Source of the DNA: Nanobdellota archaeon
Lineage (GTDB): Archaea; Nanobdellota; Nanobdellia; Pacearchaeales; GW2011-AR1
Reading direction: 5' to 3'
DNA length: 7,417 nucleotides
Assembly (NCBI GenBank): GCA_018830685.1
Contig: JAHJRR010000100.1
Location: 1 to 7,417 of the forward strand
Numbering within the stretch: the stretch's first letter is position 1; every line of letters begins with the position of its first letter. The notes under the pieces were generated by a model. That model saw only the letters and a list, made by a program, of their open reading frames with translations, did not search any database and had not been told where the DNA came from. Positions 1-4,915 of the stretch are shown in pieces. A program made the translations under genes and the position numbers.

Positions 1-503
1 GTGACTTCTCTTGGGACATAAAACAGCAGGAAGAAAAAATCTTCCGTTTCGTATCCGTTTTTCCGTAATAAGAAATTGTATATGTTTTGCTGTTGCCTGT
101 AATGCTCTGCTGTGTCTTCTTTCAGAGCATATCCTCTTGTCTTGTAATCAAGAACGATAAGTTTCTTTCCTTTTACTAAGATGTTATCAACCGCCCCGTG
201 CAGTTCGTTTCCTTCCTTGTCTGTCCAGGAAATTCCCTTGAAATTGCTTTGCCAAATCTTTAATTTTTCTTTGTCTGTAAATAATTTCATATCTTTGCAT
301 TCCCCTTTCTCGCAGATTTCTGGAGGAAGCTGATTTTTATCTCTGAATTTGTCAAAATGAACTTTTAGAATTTTATCCATTCCCGAAGGAAGGGAAGGGA
401 AAATTCCTGCTGGCCTTTTCCAAACTTTATGTTGTGTTAGCCAGAAACATCTGGGGCATTCTTTTATGAGATTTAGGGCTGAAGGAGAGAGTTTGTAAGG
501 CAT
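1..503 (-). CDS. PD-(D/E)XK (Cas4/RecB-like) nuclease, C-terminus cut by window edge
   Basis: This is a reading frame of 167 complete codons that starts at the ATG at 503 and leaves the window at its left edge, so the C-terminus is not seen. The visible residues match the Cas4-like/RecB-type PD-(D/E)XK nuclease fold: an N-terminal CPRC pair of cysteines (residues 16-19), an acidic residue in GAVDN (D106), the D-x-K core in LDYKT (D119, K121), and a downstream QQNIY glutamine motif (about 137-142). The family cleaves DNA with a divalent metal and serves in repair or, as true Cas4, in CRISPR adaptation. No cas gene or CRISPR array is visible here, so a general repair or processing role is more likely. 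The start is supported by a TATA box about 25 nt upstream, which implies a leaderless mRNA. The NYN gene lies 94 bp upstream on the same strand. The fold is fairly certain; the biological role is unknown. Confidence 0.83.
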   Translation of the reverse strand, partial: MPYKLSPSALNLIKECPRCFWLTQHKVWKRPAGIFPSLPSGMDKILKVHFDKFRDKNQLPPEICEKGECKDMKLFTDKEKLKIWQSNFKGISWTDKEGNELHGAVDNILVKGKKLIVLDYKTRGYALKEDTAEHYRQQQNIYNFLLRKNGYETEDFFFLLFYVPREV

Positions 504-523
504 AAAAAAATAACAATTCAATC

Positions 524-533
524 CTATAAAATT
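524..533 (-). promoter_or_regulatory. TATA box for the PD-(D/E)XK nuclease gene
   Basis: The minus strand reads AATTTTATAG, centred about 25 nt upstream of the ATG at 503. That is the distance from an archaeal TATA box to the transcription start, so the mRNA would begin at or next to the start codon. The sequence is nearly symmetric and could also fire rightward toward the tiny ORF at 553. Confidence 0.6.
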
Positions 534-597
534 CTTTCCTCTGTGAATCTAGATGGAAGAGATATTAAAGAGACCTGGAGAACTAGCATATTGCAGA

Positions 598-1356
598 TTA
601 CCTTATCATTCTCCCCTTGTAATCTCTGAAACATCTCAATAGAGTTGTTGGTTTAACTATAAAATAAGGAAATTTCCTCCTTAATTCTCCGGCGTATCCA
701 AGAGGAGTCATTGCAGTTAAAACTTCTTTTCCCTTAGATTTAATGATCTCTAGAGAAGGAACAAGATCTGCGTCTCCAGATATCAAAACACAAACATCAC
801 ACTCATTTTCAAGAACGCTTAGCTTTAACATATCTACCGCAATCCAAACATCAATTCCTTTTTCTTTTCTTTTGACGTCTGCCAAATCTAAAAAATGTGC
901 ATCTACTATCGGCTTGCAATCACTGCACAAATCTAGATTATCCAATGACTCTTTTTTCTTTTTCAAGATTTCTTTATTAGATAATTTCTGTAATTTTCTT
1001 GTTATGACCTTGACGCCTTTTTTCCTTAGAGATTCTAAGTAGGCTAAATGATTATAATAAACAGTTTTACCATCTCCTATACTCGGAACAGATGCGTAGA
1101 AACGGATTTCATCGACCTCAAATCCTTGAGATTCTGCGAGTAGAATTACTAATTTAGTTATATCTATTTCAGAAGGATTATAGTATCTCTTGACATTGTG
1201 ATACCAATTGTTAGCATCAATGAAGAATACCGCTTTTTTATTAGAGTTTGAAGGAGTAGGAAGCCCGGCATTGTTCTTGCGAACCATACCGGGGACTTGA
1301 ATGCTATCATTAGTGCTATCAGGTATAAAAGCTTTTTGTTCAATCTCTTCTTGCAT
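598..1356 (-). CDS. NYN-domain (LabA/DUF88-like) putative ribonuclease
   Basis: This 252-residue protein carries an NYN (Nedd4-BP1/YacP-like, PIN-fold) nuclease domain. The first strand is VFFIDANNW with acidic D47. The later acidic positions are KGIDVWIAVDM (D169, D175) and SGDADLVP (D195, D197). Together these form the metal-binding cluster used by NYN/PIN-type RNases to cut RNA. Residues 1-40 are polar and probably disordered. Between the first and second halves lies a lysine-rich stretch (about 128-136) followed by CSDC (144-147), a CxxC pair not required by the fold that might bind metal. The start at 1356 is favoured over Met24 because a TATA-like sequence lies 26 nt upstream, as for leaderless mRNAs. 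The gene is divergent from recQ and codirectional with the nuclease gene at 503. LabA-type NYN proteins occur in bacteria and archaea; the RNA target is unknown. Confidence 0.85.
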   Translation of the reverse strand: MQEEIEQKAFIPDSTNDSIQVPGMVRKNNAGLPTPSNSNKKAVFFIDANNWYHNVKRYYNPSEIDITKLVILLAESQGFEVDEIRFYASVPSIGDGKTVYYNHLAYLESLRKKGVKVITRKLQKLSNKEILKKKKESLDNLDLCSDCKPIVDAHFLDLADVKRKEKGIDVWIAVDMLKLSVLENECDVCVLISGDADLVPSLEIIKSKGKEVLTAMTPLGYAGELRRKFPYFIVKPTTLLRCFRDYKGRMIR

Positions 1357-1376
1357 TATTTTTTAAGAACCACTCT

Positions 1377-1387
1377 CCTTAAATTTC
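1377..1387 (-). promoter_or_regulatory. TATA box for the NYN gene
   Basis: The minus strand reads GAAATTTAAGG, preceded by a purine-rich stretch that could be a BRE. It is centred 26 nt upstream of the ATG at 1356, the spacing for a leaderless transcript. Confidence 0.5.
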
Positions 1388-1404
1388 TTCCTATACTCTA
1401 AATT

Positions 1405-1413
1405 CTTAAAAAC
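1405..1413 (+). promoter_or_regulatory. Candidate TATA box for recQ
   Basis: CTTAAAAAC would place a transcription start near 1433 and a leader of roughly 34 nt before the recQ ATG at 1467. A more canonical TATA (TTTATAAAAT, 1450-1459) lies only 8 nt before the ATG, and transcripts from it would start inside the gene. I therefore prefer this upstream site, though weakly. No Shine-Dalgarno sequence is well spaced: GGAGG at 1438-1442 is 24 nt away. Confidence 0.35.
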
Positions 1414-1466
1414 CCCACGCATCTTTTGTTTTAGTTTGGAGGTTCTTAATTTATAAAATTTAAAAG

Positions 1467-2948
1467 ATGGAAGATATTCTAAAGAGATATTTTGGGCATG
1501 AAGAGTTTCGGCCGACACAGAGAGAGGTTATTGAGAAAGCTATACAGGGAAAAGATGTTCTTGCTGTTATGCCGACGGGTGGCGGGAAGTCGTTGTGTTA
1601 CCAGATTCCTGCACTTAAACTTCCGGGGCTAACTATTGTTATATCTCCGTTGATTTCTTTGATGAAAGATCAAGTCGATGGACTTAAGGTTAACGGGATT
1701 CCTGCAGAGTATATTAATTCGTCGCTTTCTTCGCTTGAGGCGTTGAATATTGAGATGGGAATTATGAATGGTGAAATAAAACTTCTTTACATTGCTCCCG
1801 AGCGATTGAATTCTTCGAGCTTTATGAGTTTGATTCGGTTGTCTGAGATAAGTCTAATTGCCGTCGATGAAGCACACTGCATTTCGGAGTGGGGGCATGA
1901 TTTTCGTCCGAGCTATAGAGAGTTGAAATCGTTGAGAGAACTTTTTCCAGATACTCCTGTGATGGCTCTGACTGCTACAGCGACGGAGAGGGTTCGAGAT
2001 GATATAGTAAGTGAGTTGGGGTTGAAAGAGCCGGAGATTTTTGTTTCGAGTTTCGATAGAAAGAATTTGAATTTGATTGTTTTGTATAAGAAGGATTCTT
2101 TTGATAAGATTGTGGATTTGCTTAACGAGAGGGAGGGGGAGTCAGCGATAATTTATTGTTTCTCTCGGAAAGATGTTGAGAATATTGCGAAGAGATTGAA
2201 GGAAAAGGGTTTTAGTGTTCTGCCTTATCACGCTGGTTTGGATGGGGAAGTTCGGAGGAAGAATCAGGAACTGTTCATTAAAGATGATGTTCATATCATT
2301 GTGGCTACGATTGCGTTCGGGATGGGGATTGACAAATCTAATGTTCGGTTGATTGTGCATCACACTTTTCCAAAGACGCTCGAGGGTTATTATCAAGAAA
2401 TTGGTCGTGCTGGTCGAGATGGATTACCTAGTGATTGCGTTTTATTTTATTCTAGTGCTGACATGAGGAAGCATGAGTTTTTTATCGACAAGATTGAAGA
2501 CAGCGACGCGAAATATATGGAACACGAGAAACTTAAGAAAGTTATGAATTATTGCGAGAGTAGTTTATGTAGGAGACGGCACATACTTAGGTATTTTGGC
2601 GAAGAGTATCCTCATGAGAAATGCAATAAGTGCGATATTTGTTTAGGAATTAAGAAAACATATACAGAACAACATGTTCTTGATAATAAACCGATTTCTA
2701 GTTTTGAAAAGAAGACTGATTACGATATGGGTTTGTTTATACGATTGAAAATTTTGAGGAGGAAGCTTGCTAATGATAAAAATGTTCCGTCATACATAAT
2801 TTTTAGTGATGTTTCTTTGCAAGAGATGGCTTCGGTTTTACCGACGACGCGAGGAGAATTTTTGAGGATAAAAGGAGTCGGTCAGCATAAATTAGATGAT
2901 TATGGGGATTTGTTTATTAAGGAGATTAAGGGGTTTTTGGGGGAGTAG
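1467..2948 (+). CDS. recQ: RecQ-family DNA helicase (helicase, zinc module and HRDC; no winged helix)
   Basis: This is an ATP-dependent 3'-to-5' DNA helicase of superfamily 2, acting in recombinational repair and fork maintenance. All core motifs are intact: the FRPTQ motif 0 region (14-18), the Walker A MPTGGGKS (35-42), DEAH (134-137), the aromatic-rich loop [10 protein letters not shown] (139-148), TATA (169-172), AFGMGIDK (282-289) and [10 protein letters not shown] (309-318). The zinc module has C367 in CRRRHIL plus C385, C388 and C391. An HRDC domain fills about 417-493 ([17 protein letters not shown] onward). At 493 residues it is over 100 shorter than E. coli RecQ (about 610). The gap between the zinc module and HRDC is only about 25 residues, so the RQC winged helix is absent. 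An in-frame stop lies six bases before the ATG, so the start cannot move far upstream. The gene is divergent from the NYN gene. Confidence 0.96.
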   Translation: MEDILKRYFGHEEFRPTQREVIEKAIQGKDVLAVMPTGGGKSLCYQIPALKLPGLTIVISPLISLMKDQVDGLKVNGIPAEYINSSLSSLEALNIEMGIMNGEIKLLYIAPERLNSSSFMSLIRLSEISLIAVDEAHCISEWGHDFRPSYRELKSLRELFPDTPVMALTATATERVRDDIVSELGLKEPEIFVSSFDRKNLNLIVLYKKDSFDKIVDLLNEREGESAIIYCFSRKDVENIAKRLKEKGFSVLPYHAGLDGEVRRKNQELFIKDDVHIIVATIAFGMGIDKSNVRLIVHHTFPKTLEGYYQEIGRAGRDGLPSDCVLFYSSADMRKHEFFIDKIEDSDAKYMEHEKLKKVMNYCESSLCRRRHILRYFGEEYPHEKCNKCDICLGIKKTYTEQHVLDNKPISSFEKKTDYDMGLFIRLKILRRKLANDKNVPSYIIFSDVSLQEMASVLPTTRGEFLRIKGVGQHKLDDYGDLFIKEIKGFLGE

Positions 2949-2974
2949 GGAGGTTTTTGAATGAATGAGGGGAA

Positions 2975-3079
2975 GCTCGCCTCCGGCTCGCAGATAATCT
3001 AGTAAAATCATACAAGGGTGCGTTTAATTATTTGAATATTTATCAATAAATGTTTTGTGGTTATCTTAGGGTTGGGGGG
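2975..3079. repeat. Intergenic modular element, copy A
   Basis: This copy starts 27 nt after the recQ stop. Its modules, in order, are GCTCGC-CTCCG-GCTCGC (2975-2991), CAGATAA (2991-2997), AAAATCATAC (3004-3013), TTTAATTATTTG (3023-3034), TTTTGTGGT (3053-3061) and GGTTGGGGGG (3070-3079). All recur in one or both of the elements at 3428 and 4098, with AAAATCATAC exact at 4124. Unlike those copies, it has no nearby GCGAGC/GTGAGC partner, so it may be a shortened version. Confidence 0.55.
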
Positions 3080-3110
3080 AATTATTAAAAAAGATTAATG
3101 ATTGAAGAAA

Positions 3111-3119
3111 CTTTAAAAA
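3111..3119 (+). promoter_or_regulatory. TATA box for the small membrane protein at 3141
   Basis: CTTTAAAAA, preceded by a purine-rich GAAGAAA that fits a BRE, is centred 26 nt before the ATG at 3141. This is one of the clearest leaderless-type archaeal promoters in the window. Confidence 0.65.
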
Positions 3120-3140
3120 CTACAATCACTTTACCAAGTC

Positions 3141-3368
3141 ATGGCAAAGAAAAAAAGTGTGAATAAAAGAGAGATGAATATGGATGCTCGTTGTTATAGC
3201 AGATACAACAACACGGCATGTCATACGGGCAGTCTTTACGGATTGGGTTTTATTGGAGCAGTCGTTTATTATATTCAGACTGCTACAGGATTCTGGGCTG
3301 GATTCGTCGGAGTTTTGAAAGCAATCGTTTGGCCTGCGTTCCTGATACATAAGTTATTGGGGATGTAA
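3141..3368 (+). CDS. Small two-helix membrane protein of unknown function
   Basis: This 75-residue protein has a basic N-terminus (KKK at 3-5), a polar stretch with two cysteines (C18, C27), then two hydrophobic segments (about 32-49 and 54-73). The segment YGLGFIGAVVYYIQ followed by FWAGFVGVLKAIVWPAFL resembles, from memory, a small conserved family found in candidate-phyla bacteria and DPANN archaea. I know of no assigned function. The ATG is supported by a well-placed TATA box 26 nt upstream. Met12 and Met14 are alternative starts but would break that spacing. The gene appears monocistronic, sitting between two copies of the intergenic element. The antisense frame over the same bases is a shadow. 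Confidence 0.8.
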   Translation: MAKKKSVNKREMNMDARCYSRYNNTACHTGSLYGLGFIGAVVYYIQTATGFWAGFVGVLKAIVWPAFLIHKLLGM

Positions 3369-3396
3369 GTTCATCTCGATAAAAGAAGAATTCTTA

Positions 3397-3415
3397 TTGT
3401 TTATTTTTTATTTTG
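3397..3415 (+). terminator. T-rich terminator after the 3141 gene
   Basis: The stretch from 3390 to 3418 is strongly T-rich, including a run of six T, and starts about 25 nt after the stop at 3368. Archaeal RNA polymerase terminates at T-rich tracts without needing a hairpin. No strong stem directly precedes it. Confidence 0.35.
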
Positions 3416-3427
3416 GTTAGTGTTACT

Positions 3428-3639
3428 GCTCGCCTTTGCTCGCAATTTATTTCTCCGCGCCAGACTTTGTCAAGGCGCTCCGTTAGAGAAATTGATAATC
3501 ACCCACAAGCCACGTCAGATAATTATTGATTAATTTATTTCATAATCACCTCGGAGAGAAAACATGACGAAGTCCGTTTTTGTGGTCAGCCATCGTGAGC
3601 GACTTTAGAGTGAGGCTAATTTTTATTCTGGTTGGGGGG
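3428..3639. repeat. Intergenic modular element, copy C (longest, highly structured)
   Basis: This fills most of the 322-bp gap between the genes ending at 3368 and starting at 3691; no ORF or tRNA is supported in it. Modules are GCTCGC-CTTT-GCTCGC (3428-3443), CAGATAA (3516-3522), TTAATTTATTT (3530-3540, exact at 4144), TTTTGTGGT (3578-3586) and GGTTGGGGGG (3630-3639). Several inverted repeats lie inside: GCTCGC with GTGAGC (3595-3600), GCGCC with GGCGC (3457-3461, 3474-3478), GACTTTGTCA with TGACGAAGTC (3463-3472, 3565-3574, one G-U), and CCACAA/CGTCA with TGACG/TTGTGG (3503-3517, 3565-3585). A 9-bp direct repeat ATAATCACC occurs at 3495 and 3542. It could be a non-autonomous repeat, a structured RNA or a processing site. 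Confidence 0.55.
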
Positions 3640-3645
3640 CGTAAT

Positions 3646-3654
3646 GTTTAAATA
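3646..3654 (+). promoter_or_regulatory. TATA box for the four-helix membrane protein gene
   Basis: GTTTAAATA is centred about 41 nt before the ATG at 3691. It predicts a transcription start near 3676 and a leader of about 15 nt. That leader contains GAGGT (3682-3686) four nt before the ATG, which could serve as a Shine-Dalgarno sequence. Confidence 0.5.
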
Positions 3655-3690
3655 ACCAGTTTCATTAGGTGTTATATTAAAGAGGTTGAA

Positions 3691-4080
3691 ATGACATTTA
3701 CATCAATTGAGTGGCTTGCGCTTGTGCTTATTGTACTAGCGACAATAAAGATATTAGTTATTCTTGTTAATCCAAAATCATGGATTAGTTTTGCTAAAGG
3801 AATTTATAAAAAACCAGCTGTTACTAGTTTAGTTGCGTTTGTGCTAGGAGCAATTGTTCTTTACTATCTTATTCAGAGTGGATTAACAATTGTGCAGATT
3901 CTTGCAGTGGTCGTGTTCGTGGCTTTGCTTTTTGCACTAGGTCTTGCTCCAGAGGCATCGTATCTTGTTAAGAAATATGAGGGAATGATTAAGAAAGGAA
4001 AGCTGTGGAAAGAATACTGGTTTTACACACTTATTTGGATAGTGCTACTTGCTTGGGGACTTTATGAGATTATTAGATAA
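3691..4080 (+). CDS. Four-helix integral membrane protein of unknown function
   Basis: This 129-residue, very hydrophobic protein has four likely transmembrane helices at about 6-26, 44-62, 66-86 and 109-128. A short basic loop (KGIYKKP, 36-42) follows the first helix, and a charged loop (about 88-108, rich in lysine) separates helices three and four. By the positive-inside rule both basic loops may face the cytoplasm. No catalytic or binding motif is evident, and I do not recognise the family beyond its general resemblance to small uncharacterised DPANN membrane proteins. The start is supported by GAGGT four nt upstream and a TATA box about 41 nt upstream. The gene converges on the cyclophilin gene across a 134-bp spacer that holds the 4098 element. 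Confidence 0.78.
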   Translation: MTFTSIEWLALVLIVLATIKILVILVNPKSWISFAKGIYKKPAVTSLVAFVLGAIVLYYLIQSGLTIVQILAVVVFVALLFALGLAPEASYLVKKYEGMIKKGKLWKEYWFYTLIWIVLLAWGLYEIIR

Positions 4081-4097
4081 TTCTTGCTTATAGTTTG

Positions 4098-4203
4098 GCT
4101 CGCTACGCTCGCAGTTAACAGATAAAATCATACTGGTTCTTATTTAATTTATTTTGTTAAAGAAAATTGCGAACGAAGTGAGTCTAGAATTTTTAGAGTT
4201 GGG
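4098..4203. repeat. Intergenic modular element, copy B, with long imperfect stem
   Basis: This lies between convergent genes. Modules are GCTCGC-TAC-GCTCGC (4098-4112), CAGATAA (4119-4125), AAAATCATAC (4124-4133, exact match to 3004), TTAATTTATTT (4144-4154, exact match to 3530), GCGAACGAAGTGAGT (4169-4183) and GTTGGG (4198-4203). As RNA, 4098-4112 pairs with 4169-4183 over 15 positions with 11 Watson-Crick pairs, two G-U pairs and two mismatches, closing a loop of about 56 nt. It could act in termination or 3'-end protection of either convergent mRNA, or be a repeat element. Confidence 0.55.
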
Positions 4204-4214
4204 CGAAGGAAAGC

Positions 4215-4769
4215 TTAACCAACAACCGTCGCCTTGATTATTTTAACTTCTTCTAAAGGTCTATCGCTTCCATCCGTTTGGACTTTTGCGATTTTATCTA
4301 CAACATCTATTCCCTCAATTACTTTGCCGAAGACGGGATGTTTCCCGTCGAGGAAGTTGTTATTAACTAAATTTATGAAGAACTGGGAGCCTCCAGTATC
4401 AATATCACCCGAATTTGCCATCGAAATTTTTCCTCTGTCGTTTTTATCTAAATCTGTTTCAGTGAATTCACCTTTGATATTGTAACCAGGGCCGCCCGAA
4501 CCTGTTCCGGTTGGATCTCCCCCTTGAATCATGAATCCGTCGATTATTCTGTGAAAAATTACTCCGTCGTAAAATCCTTCACTGACGAGCTTCTTGAAGT
4601 TCCCTGCCGTTACAGGCATCTCTTCGTAGAGTTGAATTACAATGTCTCCCTGATTTGTTTCAAGTTTTATTTTTGTTCCTTGCTGAATTGTGTTTACCAT
4701 TAGATATACTCCCAGAATCATTATTATTACAGTAGTTAAAAAGATTAGGGTGTTCTTTTTTGATTTCAT
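4215..4769 (-). CDS. Membrane-anchored cyclophilin-type peptidyl-prolyl isomerase
   Basis: This enzyme catalyses cis-trans isomerisation of X-Pro bonds during protein folding. The 184-residue protein has a short basic N-terminus (KSKK), one hydrophobic anchor (about 8-26) and then a cyclophilin domain (about 32-183). Active-site residues are present: FHRII with catalytic R74, GFMIQGGD with Q82, SMAN (116-119), SQFFI with Q129 and F131, and LDGKHPVFG with H144. The position of human CypA Trp121 is Phe139 here, as in many prokaryotic, cyclosporin-insensitive members. The anchor topology (basic side in) puts the catalytic domain outside the membrane, implying a role in folding exported proteins. 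There is no cleavage motif I would trust, so it is probably an uncleaved anchor. A TATA box 27 nt upstream supports the start and a leaderless mRNA. It is divergent from the RRM gene. Confidence 0.95.
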   Translation of the reverse strand: MKSKKNTLIFLTTVIIMILGVYLMVNTIQQGTKIKLETNQGDIVIQLYEEMPVTAGNFKKLVSEGFYDGVIFHRIIDGFMIQGGDPTGTGSGGPGYNIKGEFTETDLDKNDRGKISMANSGDIDTGGSQFFINLVNNNFLDGKHPVFGKVIEGIDVVDKIAKVQTDGSDRPLEEVKIIKATVVG

Positions 4770-4790
4770 TCTTTTGTTAGGCTAAAACGC

Positions 4791-4800
4791 TTTATAAAAT
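4791..4800 (-). promoter_or_regulatory. TATA box for the cyclophilin gene
   Basis: The minus strand reads ATTTTATAAA, centred about 27 nt upstream of the ATG at 4769, which fits a leaderless transcript. Being almost symmetric, it could also support rightward transcription into the RRM leader with a start near 4822. Confidence 0.6.
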
Positions 4801-4814
4801 TAGCTACCAAAGAC

Positions 4815-4823
4815 CTTAAAAAC
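4815..4823 (+). promoter_or_regulatory. Candidate TATA box for the RRM gene
   Basis: CTTAAAAAC predicts a transcription start near 4844 and a leader of about 70 nt, far longer than for any neighbour. The symmetric TATA at 4791-4800 is the alternative and would give a leader of about 94 nt. Confidence 0.4.
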
Positions 4824-4899
4824 CTTCATTTCTACGCTATTTTGACTGTTGGAACTAGGAAGGCGAAAGTTTGAACTAATTCTGATAGCGTATAAGTGT

Positions 4900-4908
4900 A
4901 AGGAGGAT
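4900..4908 (+). promoter_or_regulatory. Strong Shine-Dalgarno sequence of the RRM gene
   Basis: AAGGAGGAT is a near-perfect anti-16S match, 7 nt before the ATG at 4916. It fixes that start and is the only strong ribosome-binding site in the window. A start-stop pair (ATGTAA, 4909-4914) sits between it and the real start, leaving one base before the ATG. Confidence 0.8.
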
Positions 4909-4915
4909 ATGTAAA

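Noticed and set aside
1..503. True CRISPR-associated Cas4
   Set aside because: Only the general PD-(D/E)XK core is visible; no array or other cas gene is in the window, and the C-terminal cysteines that would complete an Fe-S cluster are outside it.
743..1042. Plus-strand frame of 99 codons
   Set aside because: It lies wholly antisense to the NYN coding sequence, whose motifs are clear; composition is Ser/Phe/Lys-biased as expected from the complement, and no promoter or ribosome-binding site is seen.
1450..1459. TTTATAAAAT as the main recQ TATA box
   Set aside because: It is only 8 nt from the ATG; transcripts would start about 14 nt inside the gene, and no alternative start codon lies there.
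2142..2396. Minus-strand frame within recQ
   Set aside because: It is antisense to the conserved RecQ motif V and VI region and has no family resemblance.
3126..3350. Minus-strand frame of 74 codons
   Set aside because: It is antisense to the small membrane gene at 3141, which has the better promoter and a sensible two-helix product.
3369..3690. tRNA or known small RNA in the gap
   Set aside because: No T-arm GTTC box, cloverleaf or known RNA motif is seen; the inverted repeats do not form a tRNA-like arrangement.
2975..4203. CRISPR array
   Set aside because: The GCTCGC-containing repeats are irregularly spaced by hundreds of bases, vary in sequence and flank genes, with no uniform spacers.
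4234..4485. Plus-strand frame within the cyclophilin gene
   Set aside because: It is antisense to the conserved cyclophilin active-site region; no signal supports it.
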